Of a stretch of 56,076 bases of DNA, positions 8,519 through 17,222 are shown in pieces. A model generated the notes under the pieces. That model did no database searches. It saw nothing but the letters and a program-made list of their open reading frames with translations, and was not told the DNA's origin. A program made the translations under genes and the position numbers. The number at the start of each line of letters is the position of its first letter. Positions within the stretch are counted from its first letter, which is position 1. The stretch spans positions 1-56,076 of the forward strand of contig CAIKLM010000058.1 of assembly GCA_903828235.1 (NCBI GenBank), given 5' to 3'. Source of the DNA: an uncultured beta proteobacterium (GTDB taxonomy: Bacteria > Pseudomonadota > Gammaproteobacteria > Burkholderiales > Burkholderiaceae_C).

Positions 8519-8546
8519 GCGCAGCTTTCGAGCATAAAGCTTGCGC
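8519..8546. promoter_or_regulatory. Imperfect inverted repeat in the Lrp/iorAB divergent promoter
   Basis: GCGCAGCTTT (8519-8528) and AAAGCTTGCGC (8536-8546) form an imperfect dyad with the perfect inner arms GCTTT-N7-AAAGC. It lies 12 bases upstream of the regulator start and about 104 bases upstream of iorAB. Its position and symmetry fit a site for the adjacent Lrp-type protein. No convincing -35/-10 pair was found. Confidence 0.35.
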
Positions 8547-8649
8547 GACCGGGCCGTTCCGGGGCGGAAAACGAAAGGACATGCGCGCACGTTGTGCCTA
8601 CACTGCCGCGCTGGCCCGGCGAGGTGTGCCCGGGCGTGGAGTCGCGAGC

Positions 8650-11600
8650 ATGAACGCCCCCCTGCCCGAGCACGTCCGCAAGGCCCTGGAAGCGGCCACG
8701 CTCGACGACAAGTACAGCCTGGCCAGCGGCCGCGCCTTCATGAGCGGCGTGCAGGCGCTGGTGCGGCTGCCGATGCTGCAGCGCCAGCGCGACGTGCTCG
8801 CGGGCCTGAACACCGCCGGCTTCGTCAGCGGCTACCGCGGCAGCCCGCTGGGCGGCTACGACCAGGCGCTGGTGGCGGCCAGGAAGCACCTGGCGCAGCA
8901 CCACGTCGTCTTCCAGCCCGGCGTGAACGAGGAGCTCGGCGCCACCGCGGTGTGGGGCACGCAGCAGCTGGACCTGTACCCCCAGACGAAGAAATACGAC
9001 GGCGTCTTCGGCATCTGGTACGGCAAGGGCCCCGGCGTGGACCGCTGCTCCGACGTCTTCAAGCACGCCAACATGGCCGGCACCAGCCGGCACGGCGGCG
9101 TCATCGCCATCGCCGGCGACGACCACGTGGCCAAGAGCAGCACGGCGGCGCACCAGAGCGACCACATCTTCAAGGCCTGCGGGCTGCCGGTGTTCTTCCC
9201 GAGCGGCGTGCAGGACATCCTCGACATGGGCCTGCACGCCTTCGCCATGAGCCGCTTCTCCGGCCTGTGGAGCGGCATGAAGACCATCCAGGAGGTCGTG
9301 GAGAGCAGCGCCAGCGTCGTCGTCGACCCCGGCCGCGTGAACATCGTGCTGCCCGAGGACTTCGCCATGCCGCCCGGCGGCCTGCACATCCGCTGGCCCG
9401 ACGCGGCGCTGGAGCAGGAAGCCCGGCTGATGGACTACAAGTGGTACGCCGCGCTGGCCTACGTGCGCGCCAACCGCCTGAACCACGACGTCATCCGCAC
9501 CCCGCACGACCGCTTCGGCATCATCGCCAGCGGCAAGGCCTACAACGACACGCGCCAGGCGCTGGCCGACCTGGGCCTGGACGACGACACCTGCCGCACC
9601 CTCGGCATCCGGCTGCACAAGGTGAACGTGGTGTGGCCGCTGGAGGCCACCATCACGCGCGACTTCGCCACCGGCCTGCAGGAGATCCTGGTGGTGGAGG
9701 AGAAGCGCCAGGTCATCGAGTACCAGCTCAAGGAAGAGCTCTACAACTGGCGCCCCGACGTGCGCCCGAACGTGCTGGGCAAGTTCGACGAGCCCGAGGG
9801 CGACGCCACGGGCGGCGAGTGGAGCATGCCCAACCCGAGCGAGAACTGGCTGCTGCGCGCCAAGGCCGACCTGACGCCGGCACTCGTGGCCCGGGCCATT
9901 GCGAAGCGGCTCACCAAGCTCGGCGTGCCCGAGGACGTGCAGCGCCGCATGGCGCAGCGGCTGCAGGTGCTCGACGCGCGCGAGCGCGAGCTGGCCGCGC
10001 TGAAGGCCGACACCGGCGAGCGCGCGCCCTGGTTCTGCAGCGGCTGCCCGCACAACACCAGCACCCGCGTGCCCGAGGGCAGCCGCGCCGTGGCCGGCAT
10101 CGGCTGCCACTTCATGGCCGTGTGGATGGACCGCAGCACCAGCACCTTCACGCAGATGGGTGGCGAGGGGGTGCCCTGGGTCGGCCAGGCGCCGTTCACG
10201 ACCGAGAACCACGTGTTCGCCAACCTCGGCGACGGCACCTACTTCCACAGCGGGCTGCTGGCGATCCGCCAGAGCATCGCGGCCGGCGTGAACATCACCT
10301 ACAAGCTGCTGTACAACGACGCCGTGGCCATGACCGGCGGCCAGCAGGTGGGCGAGCGGCCCGAGGGCCACAGCGTGCTGCAGATCCAGAAGAGCCTGGT
10401 CAGCGAGGGCGTGAAGAAGCTCGTCATCATCACCGACGAGCCGGCCAAGTACGAGGGCGCGACGCTCGAAGCCGGCGTCACCGTGCACCACCGCGACGAG
10501 CTCGACCGCATCCAGCGCGAGCTGCGCGAGATCCCGGGCACCACGGCGCTGATCTACGACCAGACCTGCGCCACCGAGAAGCGCCGCCGCAGGAAGCGCG
10601 GCAAGCTGGCCGACCCGGCCCGGCGCGTCGTCATCAACGAGCTGGTGTGCGAGGGCTGCGGCGACTGCTCGGCCCAGAGCAACTGCCTGAGCGTGGAGCC
10701 GCTGGAGACCGAGTTCGGCCGCAAGCGCCGCATCAACCAGAACACCTGCAACAAGGACTTCTCCTGCGTGAAGGGCTTCTGCCCGAGCTTCGTCACCGTC
10801 GAGGGCGGGCAGCTGCGCAAGCCCAAGAAGGAGAAGCTGGGCACGCCGGACGGCCTGCCGCCGCTGCCCGAGCCGGCGCTGCCGCTGTCCGTGGACGGGA
10901 GCGAGCGCGCCTGGGGCATCGTGGTGGGCGGCGTGGGCGGCACCGGCGTCATCACCATCGGCCAGATCCTGGGCATGGCGGCGCACCTCGAGGGCAAGGG
11001 CGTGGTCACGCAGGACGCCGGCGGCCTGGCGCAGAAGGGCGGCGCCACCTGGAGCCACATCCAGATCGCGAACCGGCCCGACGCCATCCACACCACGAAG
11101 GTCGACACTGCGCAGGCCGACCTCGTGATCGCCTGCGACAGCATCGTCGGCGCCAGCAAGTACACGCTGGCGGTGATGCAGCACGGCCGCACCTTCGTGG
11201 CGCTCAACACCCACGGCACGCCGACCGCCGGGTTCGTGAAGAACCCGAACTGGCAGTTCCCGGGCGGCCACTGCGAGGCTGCCGTGCGCGGCAGCGTGGG
11301 CGAGGGCCTGGTCGGCGCCTTCGACGCCGAGCAGGTGGCCGAGCAGCTGCTGGGCGACAGCATCTACACCAACCCGCTGATGATGGGCTACGCGTGGCAG
11401 CACGGCCGCATCCCGCTGAGCCTGGCGGCCATCCAGCGCGCCATCGAGCTCAACGGCGTGCAGGTCGAGCACAACAAGGCGGCCTTCGAGTGGGGCCGTC
11501 GCTGCGCCCACGACCTGGCCTCCGTCACGGCGCTGTTCAAGGCGCAGCAGGTGATCCAGGTCGTCAGGAAGCCCTCGCTCGACGAGCTGCTGAAGACCCG

Positions 11601-12231
11601 CGTGGCCTTCCTCACCGGCTACCAGGACGCGGCCTACGCGCAGCGCTACGCCACCTTCGTGGAGAAGGTGCGCGCCGCCGAGGCCGGCCTGGGCGGCGGC
11701 ACGCCGCTGGCCGAGGCCGTGGCGCGCTACCTGTTCAAGCTGATGGCCTACAAGGACGAGTACGAGGTCGCGCGGCTGCACACCGACCCCGCCTTCACCG
11801 CGAAGATCGGCGCCCTGTTCGAGGGCGACTACAAGCTGGTGCACCACCTGGCGCCGCCGCTGCTGGCCAAGACGAACGACAAGGGCGAGCTGGTCAAGCG
11901 CCCCTATGGCCCGTGGATGCGCACGGCCTTCGGCGTGCTGGCCCGGCTGAAGGGCCTGCGCGGGGGCCCGCTCGACGTCTTCGGTCGCACGGAAGAGCGG
12001 CGCATGGAGCGCGCGCTGATCGCGCGCTACGAGGCCACGGTCGCCGAGCTGCTGCAGTCGCTGGACGCCGGCAACCGCGCGCTGGCCGTCGAGATCGCGC
12101 GGCTGCCGGAAGACGTCCGCGGCTTCGGGCACGTCAAGCTGCGCCACCTGAAGGCCGTGGAGCCGCGCTGGGACGCGCTGATGAAGCACTGGCGCGACGG
12201 CCCCGTGGCCGCCGTGCAGCGCGCCGCGTGA
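8650..12231 (+). CDS. iorAB: Indolepyruvate ferredoxin oxidoreductase, fused alpha-gamma subunits
   Basis: 1193-residue fused 2-oxoacid:ferredoxin oxidoreductase, which oxidatively decarboxylates aryl pyruvates to aryl-acetyl-CoA. Order seen: a pyrimidine/TPP-binding N-terminal half (GVNEELGATAVWGTQQ, GIWYGKGPGVDR), a second TPP region (WFCSGCPHNTSTRVP, GDGTYFHSGLLA), a cysteine cluster from residue ~667 (CEGCGDC, then CVKGFC) for Fe-S centres, a gamma domain (GVGGTGVITIGQILGMAA), and a C-terminal DUF6537-like region. The start at 8650 (MNAPLPEHVRKAL) removes a 52-codon frame extension that overlaps the divergent promoter. The stop overlaps the next gene (GTGA), so the two are translationally coupled. 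Confidence 0.95.
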   Translation: MNAPLPEHVRKALEAATLDDKYSLASGRAFMSGVQALVRLPMLQRQRDVLAGLNTAGFVSGYRGSPLGGYDQALVAARKHLAQHHVVFQPGVNEELGATAVWGTQQLDLYPQTKKYDGVFGIWYGKGPGVDRCSDVFKHANMAGTSRHGGVIAIAGDDHVAKSSTAAHQSDHIFKACGLPVFFPSGVQDILDMGLHAFAMSRFSGLWSGMKTIQEVVESSASVVVDPGRVNIVLPEDFAMPPGGLHIRWPDAALEQEARLMDYKWYAALAYVRANRLNHDVIRTPHDRFGIIASGKAYNDTRQALADLGLDDDTCRTLGIRLHKVNVVWPLEATITRDFATGLQEILVVEEKRQVIEYQLKEELYNWRPDVRPNVLGKFDEPEGDATGGEWSMPNPSENWLLRAKADLTPALVARAIAKRLTKLGVPEDVQRRMAQRLQVLDARERELAALKADTGERAPWFCSGCPHNTSTRVPEGSRAVAGIGCHFMAVWMDRSTSTFTQMGGEGVPWVGQAPFTTENHVFANLGDGTYFHSGLLAIRQSIAAGVNITYKLLYNDAVAMTGGQQVGERPEGHSVLQIQKSLVSEGVKKLVIITDEPAKYEGATLEAGVTVHHRDELDRIQRELREIPGTTALIYDQTCATEKRRRRKRGKLADPARRVVINELVCEGCGDCSAQSNCLSVEPLETEFGRKRRINQNTCNKDFSCVKGFCPSFVTVEGGQLRKPKKEKLGTPDGLPPLPEPALPLSVDGSERAWGIVVGGVGGTGVITIGQILGMAAHLEGKGVVTQDAGGLAQKGGATWSHIQIANRPDAIHTTKVDTAQADLVIACDSIVGASKYTLAVMQHGRTFVALNTHGTPTAGFVKNPNWQFPGGHCEAAVRGSVGEGLVGAFDAEQVAEQLLGDSIYTNPLMMGYAWQHGRIPLSLAAIQRAIELNGVQVEHNKAAFEWGRRCAHDLASVTALFKAQQVIQVVRKPSLDELLKTRVAFLTGYQDAAYAQRYATFVEKVRAAEAGLGGGTPLAEAVARYLFKLMAYKDEYEVARLHTDPAFTAKIGALFEGDYKLVHHLAPPLLAKTNDKGELVKRPYGPWMRTAFGVLARLKGLRGGPLDVFGRTEERRMERALIARYEATVAELLQSLDAGNRALAVEIARLPEDVRGFGHVKLRHLKAVEPRWDALMKHWRDGPVAAVQRAA

Positions 12232-13082
12232 GCCCGGCGCCCGCCATCCCTGCGCTGGCGTCGGCCCGCCGGGCGGTGCGGCCGCGCCGGGCCGTGTGGC
12301 TGGATGGCGAGCGCGTGGGCTGCGTGGCCGAGCCGCACCTGGCGCTGCTGGCCGCCGAGCCGGCGGCCTTCGCCATCGGCCCCGCGCGCATCGACATCGT
12401 GCTGCCCGCCGCCGAGCGCGAGCGGCGCCTGGCGGATCTGCACCGGGCCTGGCACGCCCGGGGCGCCATCGTCGGCTGGCGCGACGAGCCCTACGCGCTG
12501 GCGCCGCTGCAGGGCCCGCAGGCCGGTCAGCCGCGCGTGGCCATCGAGCGCGCGGCCTCGCGCTTCTGGGGCAGCCTGACCTTCGGCGCCCACGCCAACG
12601 GCTTCGTCCGCGGGGCCGACGGGCGGCCCGCGGCGCTTTGGATCGCGCAGCGCTCCCTCGACAAGCCCACCGACCCCGGCCTCTTCGACAACCTGGTGGG
12701 CGGCGGCGTGCCCCTGGGCCAGCAGCCCGCCGAAACACTGGTGCGCGAGGCCTGGGAGGAAGCCGGCCTGCCCGCCCCCCTGGCGGCGGGCGCCGTACCC
12801 GTGCGGCAGCTGCGCATCGAGCGCGACATCCCGGAGGGCCTGCAGCGCGAGTGGCTCCACGCCTTCGACCTGGAGCTGCCCGCGGGCCTGGAACCGGAGA
12901 ACCAGGACGGCGAGGTGCAGGGCTTCCGCCTGCTGCCCGTGGCGGACGCGCTCGAACTGGCCCTGGGATCGTCGATGACGGTGGACGCGGCGCTGGTGAC
13001 GCTGGACTTCGGGTTTCGCCACGGCCTGATGGCGCCGACGCTGGCGGCCACCTGGCGATCTTTTCTCTCCAGTCACGACTGA
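12228..13082 (+). CDS. NUDIX hydrolase with DUF4743 N-terminus
   Basis: 284 residues. The N-terminal ~120 residues match the DUF4743-type domain found before NUDIX domains in Tnr3-like thiamine-related proteins. The NUDIX box is GGVPLGQQPAETLVREAWEE; the core REAWEEAG is intact, and the first box Glu is Gln. The start is a GTG that overlaps the iorAB stop codon by 4 bases. Tnr3-like NUDIX domains hydrolyse oxidised or damaged thiamine diphosphate. Coupling to a TPP enzyme makes a cofactor-cleaning role attractive, but that is inference. Confidence 0.87.
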   Translation: MSPAPAIPALASARRAVRPRRAVWLDGERVGCVAEPHLALLAAEPAAFAIGPARIDIVLPAAERERRLADLHRAWHARGAIVGWRDEPYALAPLQGPQAGQPRVAIERAASRFWGSLTFGAHANGFVRGADGRPAALWIAQRSLDKPTDPGLFDNLVGGGVPLGQQPAETLVREAWEEAGLPAPLAAGAVPVRQLRIERDIPEGLQREWLHAFDLELPAGLEPENQDGEVQGFRLLPVADALELALGSSMTVDAALVTLDFGFRHGLMAPTLAATWRSFLSSHD

Positions 13083-13122
13083 TCTGACCCAGCCTGCACG
13101 ATTGCCGTCGGGTTCTGCGCCA

Positions 13123-13141
13123 CGGGTGGGGGAAACACCCG
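13123..13141 (+). terminator. Possible hairpin terminator after the iorAB-nudix operon
   Basis: CGGGTG-ggggaaa-CACCCG lies 41 bases after the NUDIX stop codon. The stem is only 6 GC-rich pairs and is followed by GTT, not a T run, so it may be a Rho-dependent pause or a stabilising hairpin. The remaining sequence to 13244 holds the untranslated leader of the TRAP operon; no convincing promoter is visible. Confidence 0.3.
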
Positions 13142-13244
13142 GTTGCCGCGGGTGCTTGGGGGCGCGACAGTCCGGAAGTTCAGGCCGTGTCCAGGACAAC
13201 CGGCCTGCGAACGGGCATTACCCCACCATCCGGAGACAGACCCC

Positions 13245-14375
13245 ATGAGCGACTCCACCACCGCGGCCAAGCGCCGTGGCTTCCTGAAGACCGCCGCCGC
13301 CGGCGCCGTCGGCACGGCCGCGATGGCCGCGCCGATGGTCTCGATGGCGCAGACCACGACCTTCCGCTTCCAGAGCACTTGGCCGGCCAAGGACATCTTC
13401 CACGAGTACGCCAACGACTTCGCCAAGAAGGTCAACGACATGGCGGGCAACCGCCTGCGGGTCGAGGTGCTGCCCTCGGGCTCCGTCGTGCCGGCCTTCC
13501 AGCTGCTCGATGCCGTCAACAAGGGCACGCTCGACGGCGGCCACGGCGTGCTGGCCTACCACTACGGCAAGGCCAATTCGCTGGCGCTGTGGGGCTCGGG
13601 CCCGGCCTTCGGGATGGACCCGAACATGGTGCTGGCCTGGCACTACTACGGCGGCGGCAAGGCCCTGCTCGAGGAGATCTACAAGTCACTGAACATCGAC
13701 GTCATCTCCTTCGTCTACGGCCCCATGCCCACGCAGCCGCTGGGCTGGTTCAAGAAGCCGGTGCGCACCGTGGCCGACATGAAGGGCCTGAAGTTCCGCA
13801 CCGTGGGCCTGGCCATCGACGTGTTCAAGGAACTCGGCACCGCGGTCAACCCGCTGCCTGGCGGCGAGATCGTGCCGGCGCTGGACCGCGGCCTGATCGA
13901 CGCGGCCGAGTTCAACAATGCCACGTCCGACCGCATCCTGGGCTTCCCCGACGTGGTGAAGAACTGCATGCTGCAAAGCTTCCACCAGAGCGGCGAGCAG
14001 TTCGAGATCCTGTTCAACAAGGCCAAGTACGACGCCCTGCCGGGTGAGCTGAAGTCGGTGATCGACTACGCCGTGCAGGCCGCCAGTGCCGACATGAGCT
14101 GGAAGGCCATCCAGCGCAACAGCCAGGACTACATCGAGCTGAAGACCAAGGACAAGGTCAACTTCTTCAAGACGCCCGACCCCATCCTGCGCGCGCAGCT
14201 GGCCGCCTGGGACAAGGTCACCGCCGCCAAGGGCGCCGAGCAGCCGCTGTTCAAGAAGGTCATGGACAGCCAGCGCGCCTTCGCCGAGCGGGCCGGCAGC
14301 TGGCAGAACGACTACATGGTCGACTTCAAGATGGCCTGGAACCACTACTTCCGCCCGGCGCAGAAGAAGGCCTGA
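13245..14375 (+). CDS. TRAP transporter substrate-binding protein, DctP/TakP-like
   Basis: 376 residues. The twin-arginine signal (KRRGFLKTAAAGAVGTAAM) precedes cleavage near MVSMAQ, giving a periplasmic binding protein. The mature part (FQSTWPAKDIFHEYANDF, LPSGSVVPAFQLLDAVNKG, GLKFRTVGLAIDVFKELG, PALDRGLIDAAEFNNA) matches, from memory, the TakP branch that binds 2-oxo acids such as pyruvate. The start at 13245 follows GGAGA. The adjacent 2-oxoacid oxidoreductase (iorAB) supports an oxo-acid substrate, though this is circumstantial. Confidence 0.93.
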   Translation: MSDSTTAAKRRGFLKTAAAGAVGTAAMAAPMVSMAQTTTFRFQSTWPAKDIFHEYANDFAKKVNDMAGNRLRVEVLPSGSVVPAFQLLDAVNKGTLDGGHGVLAYHYGKANSLALWGSGPAFGMDPNMVLAWHYYGGGKALLEEIYKSLNIDVISFVYGPMPTQPLGWFKKPVRTVADMKGLKFRTVGLAIDVFKELGTAVNPLPGGEIVPALDRGLIDAAEFNNATSDRILGFPDVVKNCMLQSFHQSGEQFEILFNKAKYDALPGELKSVIDYAVQAASADMSWKAIQRNSQDYIELKTKDKVNFFKTPDPILRAQLAAWDKVTAAKGAEQPLFKKVMDSQRAFAERAGSWQNDYMVDFKMAWNHYFRPAQKKA

Positions 14376-14400
14376 TCCGCTTTCGGGCCAAGCTCCCCGG

Positions 14401-14430
14401 GGGCCACCGTTGCCGAAAGGCCGGTGGCCC
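14401..14430 (+). terminator. Intercistronic hairpin between the binding protein and permease genes
   Basis: GGGCCACCG (14401-14409) pairs with CGGTGGCCC (14422-14430), a perfect 9-pair stem with a 12-base loop, 25 bases after the dctP-like stop. There is no T run. In binding-protein transport operons such hairpins commonly reduce read-through or protect the 5' mRNA, so the binding protein outnumbers the permease. Confidence 0.5.
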
Positions 14431-14481
14431 TCGGGCCGTCTGAGCCCCACCTGAAGATTTGCTGAATCCCCGGGAAACGCC

Positions 14482-15099
14482 ATGCAATCGTTGCTGCTGC
14501 TGGTGGACCGCGTCTCGACCTGGGTAGGCCAGGTCTTCGCGTGGCTCATCGTCGTGCTCACCCTGCTCATCAGCTGGGAGGTGTTCTCCCGCTACGTGCT
14601 GAACTCGCCGCACGACTGGGCGCTGGACGTGCAGATCATGTGCTACGGCACCCTGTTCATGACCGCCGGCGCCTACACGCTGGCCAAGAACGGCCACGTG
14701 CGCGGCGACGTGCTCTACGGTTTCTTCCGCCCGCGCACGCAGGCCTCGCTGGACCTGCTGCTGTACCTGGTGTTCTTCCTGCCCGGCATCGTGGCGCTCA
14801 CCTGGGCCGGCTGGACCTTCGCGAGCGAGAGCGCCGCCATCCGCGAGAACACCTTCAGCGCCACGCCGCTGCCGGTGTACCCCTTCAAGTTCGTCATCCC
14901 GGTGGCCGGCTTCATGCTGCTGCTGCAGGGCCTGGTGGAGATCGCGCGGTGCATCCAGTGCATCCGCACCGGCGAATGGCCCTCGCGTGAGCAGGACGTC
15001 GAGGAGGTCGACGTCGACAAGCTCAAGGCCATGGTCCACGTGAAGGACGCCGACATCGAGGCGCTGGACCGCTTCGTCACCCCGGGAGGCTCGAAGTGA
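14482..15099 (+). CDS. TRAP transporter small permease (DctQ type)
   Basis: 205 residues with four membrane helices (for example LIVVLTLLISWEVFSRYVLN near residues 20-40). It forms the small membrane subunit that pairs with the large permease downstream. An unusual acidic C-terminal tail of about 40 residues follows the last helix (EQDVEEVDVDKLKAMVHVKD). Its stop codon overlaps the start of the large permease gene (GTGA). Confidence 0.92.
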   Translation: MQSLLLLVDRVSTWVGQVFAWLIVVLTLLISWEVFSRYVLNSPHDWALDVQIMCYGTLFMTAGAYTLAKNGHVRGDVLYGFFRPRTQASLDLLLYLVFFLPGIVALTWAGWTFASESAAIRENTFSATPLPVYPFKFVIPVAGFMLLLQGLVEIARCIQCIRTGEWPSREQDVEEVDVDKLKAMVHVKDADIEALDRFVTPGGSK

Positions 15100-17132
15100 C
15101 GATCCGCAAGGAACTCTGGTTCGGCTTCTCGCTGATGGCGATCATCATCGCCGGCACGGCGGTGATGCTGCTCAGCGTCGACACCATCACCAGCGGCCAC
15201 CTGGGCCTGATGATGCTGGCGCTGGTGGTGGTGGCCATCATGCTCGGCTTCCCCACGGCGTTCACGCTGATGGGCATGGGCATGATCTTCACGTGGATCG
15301 CCTACGAGGAGGACACCGGCAAGACGCTGACGCTGATGGTGCAGTCGGCGTACAAGGTGATGGGCAACGACGTGCTCATCTCGATCCCGCTGTTCGTGTT
15401 CATGGGTTACCTCGTCGAACGCGCCAACCTGATCGAGAAGCTCTTCAAGAGCCTGCACCTGGCCATGGCCCGGGTGCCGGGCTCGCTGGCGGTGGCCACG
15501 CTCTTCACCTGCGCGGTGTTCGCCACGGCCACCGGCATCGTGGGCGCCGTCGTCACGCTGATGGGCCTGCTGGCGCTGCCGCAGATGCTGCGCGGCGGCT
15601 ACGACGTCCGCGTCGCCGCGGGCTCCATCACCGCCGGGGGCTGCCTGGGCATCCTGATCCCGCCGTCGGTGATGCTCATCGTGTACGGCGCCACCGCGGG
15701 CGTGTCGGTGGTGCAGCTCTACGCCGGGGCGTTCTTCCCGGGCCTGATGCTGGCCGGCCTGTACGTGATCTACGTGATCATCCTGGCCAAGCTCAAGCCG
15801 AACCTGATGCCGCCGCTGTCGGTCGAGCAGCGCTTCGTGCCGCTGCCGCCGCTGACGCAGAAGATCTCCGACGGCATCTCCAACCGCGCCCTGCCGGCCC
15901 TGCTGCTGGCGCTGAAGGGCCGCCGCAACGTCGACGTGCCCCTGGGCCACGTGCTGCGCCAGCTGGGTGTGGCGCTGCTGCCGGCGCTGCTGTTCGCGCT
16001 GGTGGCGGCCTTCAGCTGGCACCTCAACACGCGGCCGGCACCGGTGGAAGAGGCCTTCGTGGCCGAGCCCGAGACCACCGAGGCTGCGCCCGCCAGCGGC
16101 GGGCTCGCCGAGCCGCCCGCCGAGTCCGGCAGCGGTGGCCTGAAGGAGCCGCCGGCCACATCCGGCAGCGGCGGCCTGCAGGAACCGCCGGCCGAATCCG
16201 GCAGCGGCGGCCTGAAGGAGCCGCCGGCGGAGGGGGCCGCCAGCACGGCCGCCGCGGGCGGCGTGCAGGAGCCCCCTGCCGAGGGCGCCAGCGCCACCGC
16301 CCGTGCGTCCGGCGCCAACGCCGGGGTCGCCGAGCCCCCCGGCGCCGATGCACCCGCCGCGGGCAGCGCCGAGCGCACGCCGCCCACCAGGGGCTGGTGG
16401 ATCGGCACGGGCACCGGCGCGGTGGCCCTGCTGGCCCTGTACGCGCTGATGAGCTTCCAGCGGCTCGAGATCTTCAAGATGCTGCTGGCGAGCTTCTTCC
16501 CGCTGCTCGTGCTGATCCTGGCCGTGCTGGGCTCCATCGTCATGGGCCTGGCCACCCCCACCGAGGCGGCGGCCGTGGGCGCCCTGGGCGGCTTCCTGCT
16601 CGCCCTGGCCTACCGGCAGTTCAACCTCACGATGCTCAAGGAGAGCGTGTTCCTCACCGCCAAGACCAGCGCCATGGTGTGCTGGCTGTTCGTGGGCAGC
16701 GCCATCTTCTCGGCGGCCTTCGCGCTGCTGGGCGGGCAGGAGCTGGTCGAGAAGTGGGTGATGTCGCTCAACCTCAGCAAGACCGAGTTCCTGGTGCTGA
16801 GCCAGGTGATCATCTTCGTGCTGGGCTGGCCGCTGGAGTGGACGGAGATCATCGTGATCTTCATGCCCATCTTCATCCCGCTGCTCGACAACTTCGGGGT
16901 CGATCCGCTGTTCTTCGGGCTGCTGGTGGCGCTGAACCTGCAGACGGCCTTCCTGAGCCCGCCGGTGGCGATGGCGGCCTTCTACCTGAAGGGCGTGAGC
17001 CCGCCGCACGTGACGCTGAACCAGATCTTCGCCGGCATGCTGCCGTTCATGGGCATCCAGATCATCGCCATCGTGCTGCTGTACAACTTCCCCGCCATCG
17101 GCCTGTGGCTGCCGGAAGTGCTCTACAAGTGA
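15096..17132 (+). CDS. TRAP transporter large permease (DctM type) with a central repeat-bearing insertion
   Basis: 678 residues; DctM proteins are usually about 430. Residues 1-~265 and ~450-678 are normal DctM segments (TLFTCAVFATATGIVGAVV, ITAGGCLGILIPPSVML, GLATPTEAAAVGALGGFLLA, SPPVAMAAFYLKGVSPPHV). Between them lie a hydrophobic helix (about 288-307), a Pro/Glu/Gly-rich stretch (about 308-433) containing four 12-residue repeats, and a second helix (about 434-452). The start is a GTG at 15096, overlapping the dctQ stop. The Na+/substrate transport role is known for the family; the insert role is unknown. Confidence 0.93.
   Translation: MTIRKELWFGFSLMAIIIAGTAVMLLSVDTITSGHLGLMMLALVVVAIMLGFPTAFTLMGMGMIFTWIAYEEDTGKTLTLMVQSAYKVMGNDVLISIPLFVFMGYLVERANLIEKLFKSLHLAMARVPGSLAVATLFTCAVFATATGIVGAVVTLMGLLALPQMLRGGYDVRVAAGSITAGGCLGILIPPSVMLIVYGATAGVSVVQLYAGAFFPGLMLAGLYVIYVIILAKLKPNLMPPLSVEQRFVPLPPLTQKISDGISNRALPALLLALKGRRNVDVPLGHVLRQLGVALLPALLFALVAAFSWHLNTRPAPVEEAFVAEPETTEAAPASGGLAEPPAESGSGGLKEPPATSGSGGLQEPPAESGSGGLKEPPAEGAASTAAAGGVQEPPAEGASATARASGANAGVAEPPGADAPAAGSAERTPPTRGWWIGTGTGAVALLALYALMSFQRLEIFKMLLASFFPLLVLILAVLGSIVMGLATPTEAAAVGALGGFLLALAYRQFNLTMLKESVFLTAKTSAMVCWLFVGSAIFSAAFALLGGQELVEKWVMSLNLSKTEFLVLSQVIIFVLGWPLEWTEIIVIFMPIFIPLLDNFGVDPLFFGLLVALNLQTAFLSPPVAMAAFYLKGVSPPHVTLNQIFAGMLPFMGIQIIAIVLLYNFPAIGLWLPEVLYK
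16095..16238 (+). repeat. Four 36-base tandem repeats inside dctM
   Basis: Four contiguous in-frame 36-base units at 16095-16130, 16131-16166, 16167-16202 and 16203-16238 encode SGGLAEPPAESG, SGGLKEPPATSG, SGGLQEPPAESG and SGGLKEPPAEGA. Two weaker echoes follow (GVQEPPAEGA and GVAEPPGADA). The high identity of units 2-4 suggests recent duplication. Confidence 0.9.
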
Positions 17133-17147
17133 CGCGGCCATGAAGAC

Positions 17148-17174
17148 GGCCCGCTCGTCGAAGACGGGCGGGCC
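17148..17174. terminator. Strong hairpin between dctM and the convergent Rrf2 gene
   Basis: GGCCCGCTCGTC (17148-17159) and GACGGGCGGGCC (17163-17174) form a 12-pair stem with one wobble and a GAA loop, 15 bases after the dctM stop. It lies between two convergent genes and could act on both strands. Neither side has a T run. A second GC hairpin (GGCGG/CCGCC, about 17183-17200) follows. Confidence 0.5.
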
Positions 17175-17222
17175 TGCAGCGCGGCGGCCCTCAGACCGCC
17201 GCCAGGGGTGATCGGCGGGGGG

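Noticed and set aside
7906..12738. 1610-codon open frame on the minus strand opposite iorAB
   Set aside because: It is antisense to a clear, full-length oxidoreductase and consists of low-complexity Ala/Arg/His/Gly runs produced by GC bias. No motif is recognisable.
16095..16238. 36-base repeats considered as a CRISPR-like or intergenic repeat array
   Set aside because: The units are contiguous without spacers, lie in frame inside dctM and encode a regular 12-residue peptide.
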